From Cellvibrionales bacterium UBA2618 (lineage in GTDB: Bacteria; Pseudomonadota; Gammaproteobacteria; Pseudomonadales; Porticoccaceae), in contig DDJS01000080.1 in assembly GCA_002339165.1 (NCBI GenBank), positions 1 to 9,800 on the forward strand: a DNA stretch of 9,800 nucleotides, written 5' to 3'. How positions within the stretch are numbered: position 1 is the stretch's first letter; each line of letters starts with the position of its first letter. The position numbers and the translations under genes are program-made. Positions 1 to 5,748 of the stretch are shown piece by piece. A model generated the notes under the pieces. It did no database searches. It saw only the letters and a program-made list of their open reading frames with translations, and was not told the DNA's origin.

Positions 1-858
1 GAGGGTATTTACTGCGCCTGCCATGCGCTGCTCGAAGCCGGTGATCATGCGATTGTTGTCACCCCTTGCTATCAGTCACTCGAGTCAATCCCCGCCTCGT
101 TGTGCGATGTCACCCAGATCGAACTCGCTCACAGCGCTGGCTGGCAACTAGAGATTGATCGAGTGGCAGCGGCGATAAAACCACAGACTAAATTGCTGTT
201 GATCAACTACCCACACAACCCGACCGGCGCCATGCTCAGCCATGCGCAACAACATCAATTGGTCGAATTGGCACGCAAACACAATCTCTGGCTATTTTCT
301 GACGAAGTCTATAGATACCTAGAGCTCGATGCAGGCCATCGACTGCCGACCATCGCCAGTCTCTACGAAAAAGGTCTGAGTCTCGGGGTGATGTCCAAGG
401 CCTTTGGCTTGCCGGGGTTACGCGTCGGTTGGATTGCCTGTCAAGATCGCGATCTGCTGCTGGCGATGAGCAATGTCAAACACTACCTATCGATTTGCAA
501 CAGCGCACCATCCGAGGTGTTAGCGCTGATTGCGTTGCGCAACAAAGACCATATTCTCGACCGCAATTTAGCCATCATGCACCACAACATCGCGCTGCTG
601 GATGATTTTTTTGACGATTATCGAAACCTTCTGGAGTGGGTTCGTCCAATCGCCGGTTGCACCGGGTTCGTAAGATTAAAGAGTTCGCAACCGGCCTATG
701 ATTTTTCTGATGAACTCCTCGCAGCGAAGGGCGTCGTCACGCTGCCGAATAGCGTTTACGATTACGCTGGCAACCATTTCCGGATTGGCTTCGGGCGCAA
801 AAACATGCCCGAAGCACTGGCGCAAATGCGCGCCTTTATCGATGTGCGCAATACCTAG
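1..858 (+). CDS. Class I/II-fold PLP-dependent aminotransferase, 5' truncated by window edge
   Basis: The reading frame is open from base 1, so only the last 285 residues are present; the family is usually about 370-400 residues. Fold-type I aminotransferase motifs are clear: NYPHNPTG (residues 69-76 of the fragment), SDEVYRYLE (100-108; Asp101 for the PLP pyridine nitrogen and Tyr104), and SKAFGLPGLRVGW (132-144), in which Lys133 is the Schiff-base lysine. Arg in the late motif HFRIGFGR is the expected substrate-carboxylate ligand. The enzyme is cytosolic and transfers an amino group between an amino acid and a 2-oxo acid. The substrate cannot be read from sequence. The neighbouring amino-acid symporter and hppD make an amino-acid catabolic role reasonable, but that is inference. 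It converges on the symporter gene with 73 bases between them and no clear terminator. Confidence 0.93.
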   Translation, partial: EGIYCACHALLEAGDHAIVVTPCYQSLESIPASLCDVTQIELAHSAGWQLEIDRVAAAIKPQTKLLLINYPHNPTGAMLSHAQQHQLVELARKHNLWLFSDEVYRYLELDAGHRLPTIASLYEKGLSLGVMSKAFGLPGLRVGWIACQDRDLLLAMSNVKHYLSICNSAPSEVLALIALRNKDHILDRNLAIMHHNIALLDDFFDDYRNLLEWVRPIAGCTGFVRLKSSQPAYDFSDELLAAKGVVTLPNSVYDYAGNHFRIGFGRKNMPEALAQMRAFIDVRNT

Positions 859-931
859 CAAGCAGCACCAGCGCTAGCTCGGTCAAGCAATAGCGGGTTC
901 CGCAGCCATTGGCATCGTAGGCGTGCGCCGG

Positions 932-2422
932 TTACCCGAGCGGTTCTCGAAGTTTTTCTTCGGTTCGCTTGTGCAGCCAGAAATCGGCTCGTTCGATACC
1001 CAGCGCTGCAGGGTCAAAGGTCGGATCCACCGTCGCCTGTTCGGCTGGATCGGCGGCGTCTAACTGCGCCTCATAATCCTTGAGTGCAATCAGCGCCGGT
1101 TTTTGTAGTATTAAAATCGCCACAATGTTCAACCAAGCCATCAAACCAACCCCGATATCGCCCAGCGCCCAAGCAATATCTGCGCTCTTCAAGCCGCCGT
1201 AAATCACCGATGTCACTACCAACGCCTTTAACCCCACCACCAACCAGGGGCGGTAGACGTTACGATTGATGTACATCACGTTGGTTTCGGCGATGTAGTA
1301 GTAGGCGACGATAGTGGTAAAGGCAAAGCACAGCAGAGCAATCGCCAGTATGCCACTGCCAAAGCCCGGCATTACCGTATCAAAAGCGCTCTGCACATAG
1401 GCCGGCCCGGCCTCATACCCCGACAAACCCTGATAGAGCATCACGCCATCGGCGCCGTTGACGTTGTAAAGGCCGGTCATCAAGATCATAAAGGCGGTCG
1501 CAGTGCAGATAAGCAAAGTATCGACATACACCGAAAAGGCCTGCACTAATCCCTGACGCGCTGGATGCGAGACCTCGGCGGCTGCCGCTGCATGGGGCGA
1601 ACTGCCCTGCCCGGCCTCGTTCGAGTAGACCCCGCGCTTAACCCCCCACTGCACCGCCATGCCTATAATGGCACCAAAGCCGGCATCCAAACCCAGGGCG
1701 CTGCTAACGATCAGTTTAACCACTGCCGGGAACTGCTCGATGTGCGCAGCCATCACCACAAAGGAGATAACGATATAAGCCACCGCCATCACCGGCACGA
1801 CGATCTGCGCAAAGTGTGCAATGCGCTTGACGCCGCCGAAGATAATCGCCGCAACACCCACAGCGATCACTAGCGACGTCGCCAAGGGTGGAATCTGCCA
1901 GGCATTTTTCATCGCTCCGACGATGCTGTTTGCCTGAATACCCGGCAGACAAAAGCCCATGGCAATGATGGTGGCAACGGCAAACAGCCAAGCATACCAT
2001 TTCTGCCCCATAGCCTTTTCAATGTAGTATGCCGGGCCACCGCGGTAATGACCGTTGCCGTCCTTTTCCTTATAGATTTGCGCTAAAGTCGCCTCGACAT
2101 AGGCGGTAGAGGCCCCCAAAAAAGCCACCACCCACATCCAGAAGACCGCGCCCGGCCCGCCCATCGCGATGGCTGTGGCAACACCGGCAATGTTTCCGGT
2201 GCCAACGCGACCCGACAGTGACATCGCCAACGCCTGAAACGACGATACGCCAGACGCCGAACTGCGGCCCTCGAACATAATCCGCAGCATGTGACGAAAG
2301 TGGCGAACCTGCAAAAATCGACCGCGAATCGAAAAATACAACCCGCTTCCCAAGCACAAATAAATCAGTGCCGAACTCCAGATAACCTCATTAATTTGTC
2401 CAAGTATCGCTTCCAAATTCAC
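932..2422 (-). CDS. Sodium:alanine/glycine symporter, AGCS family
   Basis: An inner-membrane secondary transporter of about 490 residues that imports alanine or glycine with Na+ (AGCS family, AlsT/DagA type). Family marks are the N-terminal SALIYLCLGSGLYFSIRGRF stretch, SGRVGTGNIAGVATAIAMGG near residues 70-89, the GGVKRIAHFAQ segment, and the strongly conserved RGVYSNEAGQGSSPHAAAAA signature. About ten or eleven hydrophobic segments are visible, and the tail after the last one is charged and cytoplasmic-looking. The start is uncertain. GTG at 2422 sits directly against a GGAGA Shine-Dalgarno, which is too close. TTG two codons later (2414-2416) has GGAG seven bases upstream and gives a MEAILGQIN... 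start typical of the family, so TTG is probably the real start. The gene is monocistronic. Substrate within the family (Ala, Gly, or Gln) is not resolved. Confidence 0.95.
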   Translation of the reverse strand: MNLEAILGQINEVIWSSALIYLCLGSGLYFSIRGRFLQVRHFRHMLRIMFEGRSSASGVSSFQALAMSLSGRVGTGNIAGVATAIAMGGPGAVFWMWVVAFLGASTAYVEATLAQIYKEKDGNGHYRGGPAYYIEKAMGQKWYAWLFAVATIIAMGFCLPGIQANSIVGAMKNAWQIPPLATSLVIAVGVAAIIFGGVKRIAHFAQIVVPVMAVAYIVISFVVMAAHIEQFPAVVKLIVSSALGLDAGFGAIIGMAVQWGVKRGVYSNEAGQGSSPHAAAAAEVSHPARQGLVQAFSVYVDTLLICTATAFMILMTGLYNVNGADGVMLYQGLSGYEAGPAYVQSAFDTVMPGFGSGILAIALLCFAFTTIVAYYYIAETNVMYINRNVYRPWLVVGLKALVVTSVIYGGLKSADIAWALGDIGVGLMAWLNIVAILILQKPALIALKDYEAQLDAADPAEQATVDPTFDPAALGIERADFWLHKRTEEKLREPLG

Positions 2423-2599
2423 TCTCCGGATAGTTTTAAAAAGCCAGTCGGCACTTTATCGATGCCATGCAATCGATCGCAATCGCAGATTGGAGTGCGA
2501 TACAATCACACCTCACAGCAAATCATCATACTATGAATTGATTTTACATTTGCTGTATCAGTCGCTAGTTTGCGTATCGAATCAATACCCTCAGCGTCA

Positions 2600-2613
2600 G
2601 GCGCTGCAGCGCC
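2600..2613. repeat. 14-bp perfect palindrome (GGCGCTGCAGCGCC)
   Basis: The sequence equals its own reverse complement over 14 bases, within a GC-rich stretch of the symporter/cupin gap. It could be a protein-binding site or a cruciform-forming sequence; no factor is recognised. Confidence 0.55.
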
Positions 2614-2680
2614 GTGCGACCCCGCGCGCTGCCACTGCCGTTCGGTTAGTCCATCCCGCCACAACGCATCACAGCGCCAA

Positions 2681-2733
2681 CCGATGCATCGCTAACATCG
2701 ACTCCATCACCCAACGGGTAGTGCCGATGCATC
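2681..2733. repeat. Pair of direct repeats CCGATGCATC, 43 bp apart
   Basis: Identical 10-base copies lie at 2681-2690 and 2724-2733, each with the 8-bp palindrome GATGCATC. The 43-bp centre spacing is about four helical turns, which would suit a pair of regulator sites. The regulator is unknown and the repeat may be chance. Confidence 0.4.
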
Positions 2734-2782
2734 ATTTTTAAATCTTATACAAACGCCGTACACTGGACATACATAAATACAC

Positions 2783-2804
2783 TGACCCGTCCGCACAAGG
2801 GTCA
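2783..2804. promoter_or_regulatory. Inverted repeat TGACCC-N10-GGGTCA upstream of the cupin gene
   Basis: Two 6-base arms with a 10-base spacer end 45 bases before the cupin ATG. The size and position fit a dimeric repressor or activator site, or a small leader hairpin. Identity of the factor is unknown. Confidence 0.4.
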
Positions 2805-2848
2805 ATCCATCGTTGCAATCAAGCGCGTATAAAATCGAGAGCCGCATT

Positions 2849-3337
2849 ATGACCCAAGACAAGCACACCGCCATAGAAACCAAACCCGGAAGATTTGAAT
2901 CCATCGCGGGCGATATTCTGGTCGACACCCAACGCACTGAATGGGTAGATGGCGGTGGCGGCAGCAAATTTCAAATATTGCGAACCTGCGAAAAAACCGG
3001 TGAATGGGTGCTGTTTGTCAACATGCAACCAGGCGCCGGTTTTCAGGCACATCGACACGAGGGCAACGGGCAGTTTTTCGTCACCAAAGGCGAGTTAATT
3101 TATGATGCCGGACGCGCACCCGCCGGCACTTATGGCTTTGAACCGCTGTTTGCTGAGCATTTTCACGCGCGCTGCGAGGTCGAGACTGAATATCTGTTTA
3201 TTGGTCAGGGTACGGTGATTTACTATAATGACGACGGCTCGATCGACTACGCGGTCAATGCCCGAGATTTTATGCAATTGGGCGAGGGTGAAATCGCATT
3301 GGACGTCGGTGCCGGCGAACTTGGCAACCAAAAATGA
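2849..3337 (+). CDS. Cupin-fold protein, 2,4'-dihydroxyacetophenone dioxygenase-like
   Basis: A single-domain cupin of 162 residues. The core motif GAGFQAHRHEGNGQFFVTKGEL (about residues 62-83, split here as GAGFQAHRH then EGNGQFFVTKGEL) supplies His68 and His70, and EHFHARCEVET supplies a third histidine (His104 or His106). This layout, with the following GTVIYYNDDGSIDY strand, matches the 2,4'-dihydroxyacetophenone dioxygenase-type cupin family, whose founding member cleaves an aryl ketone with mononuclear iron. The usual fourth cupin metal ligand, Glu, aligns with Gln75. ATG at 2849 is chosen over an in-frame TTG at 2813 because a GAGAG lies nine bases upstream of the ATG and the extra residues are not family-like. 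The actual substrate is unknown. It stands alone and converges on the broken MarR gene. Confidence 0.8.
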   Translation: MTQDKHTAIETKPGRFESIAGDILVDTQRTEWVDGGGGSKFQILRTCEKTGEWVLFVNMQPGAGFQAHRHEGNGQFFVTKGELIYDAGRAPAGTYGFEPLFAEHFHARCEVETEYLFIGQGTVIYYNDDGSIDYAVNARDFMQLGEGEIALDVGAGELGNQK

Positions 3338-3367
3338 TGTGAATCCGCTCGCTCGCAAGCCACTCCC

Positions 3368-3389
3368 ACATGACTCATGTTGATCAACA
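3368..3389. repeat. Two overlapping palindromes between convergent genes
   Basis: ACATGA-C-TCATGT (3368-3380) overlaps by three bases the perfect 12-bp palindrome TGTTGATCAACA (3378-3389). They sit between the ends of the cupin gene and the MarR pseudogene. No T-tract follows on either strand, so a Rho-independent terminator is not supported; a binding site or weak RNA hairpin is possible. Confidence 0.45.
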
Positions 3390-3403
3390 CCTCGCGAAAC
3401 CGT

Positions 3404-3863
3404 TTACACCAGAAGCGTTAAAGCATGACGATAAAGACCATCGATCAACGCGCTAAATTGCTCTTTTTCGGCATCGCTAAAGCAGTTTAACAATGCCTCT
3501 TGGTAATCGTACGACACAGGCACCACCTCGCGAGAGACCGGTGGCGGTCAAACGCAACATCGATCGCCGCCGGCCCGCCGCATCAAATTCGCGCAACAAT
3601 AATTGACGCTGCAGCAGTTCATTGATCGCGCGACTCAGAATCGACTTCTCGATCTGCGTCTTGTTCGATACCTGACCGGCCGAGATATCTCGATACTCAC
3701 CCAACACCGCCATGATGCGCCACTCGGCGATGCTGAGGGCAAACTTGCTGCTTTAGGTTGCAGATATCAGGTTACTGATACGATTCGACAAAATCGACAA
3801 TCGATAGGGAAGGTCGCGCTCCAACTGCAGCACGGGTGCTATTGTTTTATCCTCTTGTTTCAT
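3404..3863 (-). pseudogene. Broken MarR-family transcriptional regulator (in-frame stop plus frameshift)
   Basis: Read from ATG at 3863, the frame gives MKQEDKTIAPVLQLER then DLPYRLSILSNRISNLISAT, meets TAA at 3753-3755, and continues in the same frame with SSKFALSIAEWRIMAVLGEY and a winged helix-turn-helix (DISAGQVSNKTQIEKSILSR, then AINELLQRQLLLREF). This is the standard MarR order of dimerisation helices, IAEWRIM helix and DNA-reading helix. Near 3533-3539 the frame is lost by one base: the next frame carries SREVVPVSYDYQEALLNCF and on to LYRHALTLLV and TAA at 3404-3406, a typical MarR C-terminal dimerisation helix. With both lesions repaired the product would be about 150 residues, the normal family length. 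The stop probably replaced a Tyr or similar codon. It is divergent from hppD, so it was probably that gene's regulator. Confidence 0.85.
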
Positions 3864-3876
3864 TCGAGGCTGATGC

Positions 3877-3906
3877 TTGACATTAGTTGCGAACGCAATC
3901 AATATT
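3877..3906 (+). promoter_or_regulatory. Probable sigma-70 promoter of hppD
   Basis: A consensus -35 TTGACA (3877-3882) is followed after 18 bases by AATATT (3901-3906), four of six matches to a -10. Transcription would start near 3913, leaving about 70 bases of leader before the hppD ATG. Both elements are interleaved with the operator palindromes. Confidence 0.55.
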
Positions 3907-3925
3907 AGTTGCCAAACCAACTAAT
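3882..3925. promoter_or_regulatory. Twin abutting 22-bp palindromes, probable MarR-type operator
   Basis: Site 2 (3904-3925) has perfect 8-base arms ATTAGTTG and CAACTAAT around a 6-base centre. Site 1 (3882-3903) begins with the same ATTAGTTGC and is an imperfect palindrome pairing 8 of 11 positions (TTGCG-AA-CGCAA core). The two share ATTAGTTGC exactly 22 bases apart, two helical turns, so dimers would bind the same face. The arms resemble the TTGCC...GGCAACTAAT operator of E. coli MarR as I remember it. Site 1 fills the -35/-10 spacer of the hppD promoter and site 2 covers the start point, which is a repression geometry. Confidence 0.65.
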
Positions 3926-3983
3926 GGCGTGCCAGATTCGATCTGCCAATCTGCCACCCGCCGCAATTAAAGGAGATATTATT

Positions 3984-5060
3984 ATGGATACAGGCAATCC
4001 CATGGGCCTCGATGGTTTTGAATTTGTTGAATTTGTAGCGCTCAAATCAGGTATTTTGGAACCCATTTTTGAGATGATGGGTTTTTCGCACATCGCCGAT
4101 CACCGCTCTAAGGATGTTCGCTTATATCGCCAAAATGATATCAATTTTATCATCAACTACGAGCGTGGCAGTCACGCCGACTATTTTTCCAAAGAGCACG
4201 GTGACTCCGCTTGTGGGATGGCATTTCGAGTGAAAGATGCTCAGTTAGCATACGCCAGAGCGCTCGATCTAGGCGCACAACCCATGGACATCCCCACCGG
4301 GCCGATGGAGCTCCGTCTCCCAGCGATCAAGGGGATCGGCGGCGCACCACTGTACTTAATCGATCGATATAAAGAGGGTGAATCCATCTATGACATCGAT
4401 TTTGAGTTCTTCGACGACGTCGATCGTCGCCCCGAAGGTTGTGGGCTCAAGGTCATCGACCACCTGACGCACAACGTCTATCGCGGCCGCATGGATCACT
4501 GGGCAAGCTTTTACCAAGACCTATTTAATTTCCAACAGATCCGCTACTTTGACATCAGCGGCGAGTACACCGGACTGGTCTCAAAAGCGATGTCGGCTCC
4601 CGATGGGAAAATTCGTATTCCACTGAATGAGGAGTCCACCGGCGGTGGCCAGATCGAAGAATTTTTAATCGCCTATAACGGCGAAGGTATCCAGCACATC
4701 GCTTTTTCGTGCGATGACATCTACGCCAGTTGGGACCAGCTCAAAACCCAGGGCTTGCCGTTTATGAAGGCACCACCCGAGACCTACTATGAAATGCTCG
4801 AGCAGCGTCTACCGGGGCACGGCGAGCCGATAGACGAGTTGCAGACCCGCGGCATTCTCCTCGACGGCTCTACCGAGCAAGATGACCCTCGGTTGCTGTT
4901 ACAGATCTTTTCGGGAACCCTGATAGGGCCGGTATTTTTTGAATTTATTCAGCGTAAAAAAGACGACGGTTTCGGCGAGGGCAATTTTAAGGCGCTGTTC
5001 GAATCGATCGAGCGCGACCAGCTTAATCGCGGTGTTATTAACACCGCATCAAGGCACTAG
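3984..5060 (+). CDS. hppD: 4-hydroxyphenylpyruvate dioxygenase
   Basis: A cytosolic non-heme Fe(II) enzyme that turns 4-hydroxyphenylpyruvate, made by transaminating tyrosine, into homogentisate with O2 and loss of CO2. The 358-residue length is normal for bacterial HPPD. It has two VOC-fold halves; the catalytic C-terminal half carries the iron ligands His160 (in VIDHLTHNVYRG), His238 (GIQHIAF) and Glu320 (FFEFIQRK). The C-terminal lid GFGEGNFKALFESIERDQ is intact. ATG at 3984 is chosen because AAAGGAG lies eight bases upstream; an earlier in-frame TTG at 3909 falls inside the operator. The gene is monocistronic: a hairpin follows and the next gene converges. No homogentisate dioxygenase is adjacent. 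Its expression was probably controlled by the adjacent MarR gene, which is now broken. Confidence 0.97.
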   Translation: MDTGNPMGLDGFEFVEFVALKSGILEPIFEMMGFSHIADHRSKDVRLYRQNDINFIINYERGSHADYFSKEHGDSACGMAFRVKDAQLAYARALDLGAQPMDIPTGPMELRLPAIKGIGGAPLYLIDRYKEGESIYDIDFEFFDDVDRRPEGCGLKVIDHLTHNVYRGRMDHWASFYQDLFNFQQIRYFDISGEYTGLVSKAMSAPDGKIRIPLNEESTGGGQIEEFLIAYNGEGIQHIAFSCDDIYASWDQLKTQGLPFMKAPPETYYEMLEQRLPGHGEPIDELQTRGILLDGSTEQDDPRLLLQIFSGTLIGPVFFEFIQRKKDDGFGEGNFKALFESIERDQLNRGVINTASRH

Positions 5061-5078
5061 ATGGAACCTGCAAGCGCC

Positions 5079-5102
5079 CCAACACTCCCTATGGAGGGTT
5101 GG
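5079..5102. terminator. Strong hairpin between convergent hppD and Lrp genes
   Basis: Arms CCAACACTCC (5079-5088) and GGAGGGTTGG (5093-5102) pair over 10 bases with one mismatch around the 4-base loop CTAT. It lies 18 bases after the hppD stop and 40 bases beyond the end of the opposing regulator gene, a place where a two-way terminator is expected. Neither strand has a following T-run, so it is not a classic Rho-independent terminator; it may protect the hppD mRNA 3' end instead. Confidence 0.5.
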
Positions 5103-5142
5103 TAAACCGCGTAACCAAGAGCTGCGACTGCAGGTCAATGGC

Positions 5143-5607
5143 CTAAGTTAATGGCGGTGCCTTATTGATCACTTGGTTGAGAATAATGGTCGACTGAATA
5201 TCTTCGATCATTTTTACGTTGGCCAATTTATCTTTTAAAAAGCGCTCGAAGGAGGTCAAATCATGGGTTAAAACGCGCAGCACATAGTCGTGGGCACCAG
5301 CCAAGGTGCAGCATTCGGTGACCTCCGACAATTGATCAATCGCATCCTCAAACTCGGCCGCGTTGCTCGAGGTATTTTTCTCCAATTTGACAAATACTAA
5401 AGCGGCTACATTGATTCCCAATCGCTGGTGATTTAATACCACCGAGTATTGTTCGATTAAACCGCTCTGCTCAAGTTTCCTTAATCGCCGTAGACAAGGC
5501 GTCTGCGACAGATTCACCTTGATCGAAAGTTCGGCATTACTAATCCGCGCATTTTGCTGCAAGGCGGAAAGTATCTTAATGTCAGTATGATCCAATTTAA
5601 TCGTCAT
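5143..5607 (-). CDS. Lrp/AsnC-family transcriptional regulator
   Basis: A complete 154-residue feast/famine regulator, the usual Lrp length. Residues about 5-60 form the N-terminal helix-turn-helix (LDHTDIKILSALQQNARISN, then AELSIKVNLSQTPCLRRLRK with the family's recognition helix). Residues about 65-145 form the RAM ligand-binding domain, with the characteristic LAGAHDYVLRV (GxxDY) motif. Members bind DNA as dimers to higher oligomers and respond to amino acids. It is transcribed away from the heme-dioxygenase/kynureninase-like operon with 141 bases between starts, so control of that operon in answer to tryptophan or a related compound is the simplest guess, as is self-regulation. No good Shine-Dalgarno precedes the ATG. 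The ligand cannot be read from the sequence. Confidence 0.93.
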   Translation of the reverse strand: MTIKLDHTDIKILSALQQNARISNAELSIKVNLSQTPCLRRLRKLEQSGLIEQYSVVLNHQRLGINVAALVFVKLEKNTSSNAAEFEDAIDQLSEVTECCTLAGAHDYVLRVLTHDLTSFERFLKDKLANVKMIEDIQSTIILNQVINKAPPLT

Positions 5608-5748
5608 TGTGAGTGGAATCTGCTAATAATTATTGAATTATAAAATTAACACACTCAAATATAATTTCATAGAGAGATATTTGCCCGAATCTACCACAGT
5701 CTTTCTGCTACGCTGTCATCACTCTGATTTACAGCGAAAGCAAAGACT
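5608..5748. promoter_or_regulatory. AT-rich divergent promoter region with mirrored TATAAT boxes
   Basis: The 141-base gap between divergent genes is strongly AT-rich in its first half. AATTATA (5636-5642) and TATAATT (5660-5666) form an inverted repeat; within it TATAAT reads as a perfect -10 on the minus strand (5637-5642) and on the plus strand (5660-5665). Beside it AATAATTATT (5625-5634) is a perfect 10-bp palindrome. Neither -10 has a good -35 at 16-18 bases, which would fit activator-dependent promoters. AT-rich repeats of this sort suit Lrp binding, but the assignment is inference. Confidence 0.5.

Larger units (their letters stand above)
2423..2848. other. Intergenic control region between symporter and cupin genes
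   Basis: About 430 bases without a convincing gene, between divergent symporter and cupin genes, so it should hold both promoters. The small open frames here have no Shine-Dalgarno and no recognisable protein. Visible structure includes twin GCAATCG copies around 2470-2485, a 14-bp perfect palindrome, a pair of CCGATGCATC repeats, two TACACTG copies (2759-2765 and 2778-2784), and an inverted TGACCC/GGGTCA pair. A possible minus-strand -10 (TATGAT, 2525-2530) lacks a matching -35. No strong sigma-70 promoter could be fixed on either strand. Confidence 0.6.

Noticed and set aside
1565..1873. Open frame of 102 codons on the plus strand inside the symporter gene
   Set aside because: It is antisense to conserved AGCS motifs and its translation has no recognisable features.
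2490..2741. Open frame of 83 codons on the plus strand in the symporter/cupin gap
   Set aside because: No Shine-Dalgarno, composition rich in Arg, His and Thr from GC-rich palindromic DNA, and no recognisable domain. It overlaps the likely control region.
2813..2848. Cupin start at TTG 2813
   Set aside because: No Shine-Dalgarno precedes it and the twelve extra residues are not cupin-like; ATG 2849 is better.
3603..3908. Open frame of 101 codons on the plus strand opposite the MarR pseudogene
   Set aside because: The opposite strand spells MarR motifs in order through this stretch, so this frame is a shadow.
3909..3983. hppD start at the upstream TTG (3909)
   Set aside because: It lies inside the operator palindrome and before or at the expected transcription start, whereas ATG 3984 has AAAGGAG and gives the normal HPPD length.
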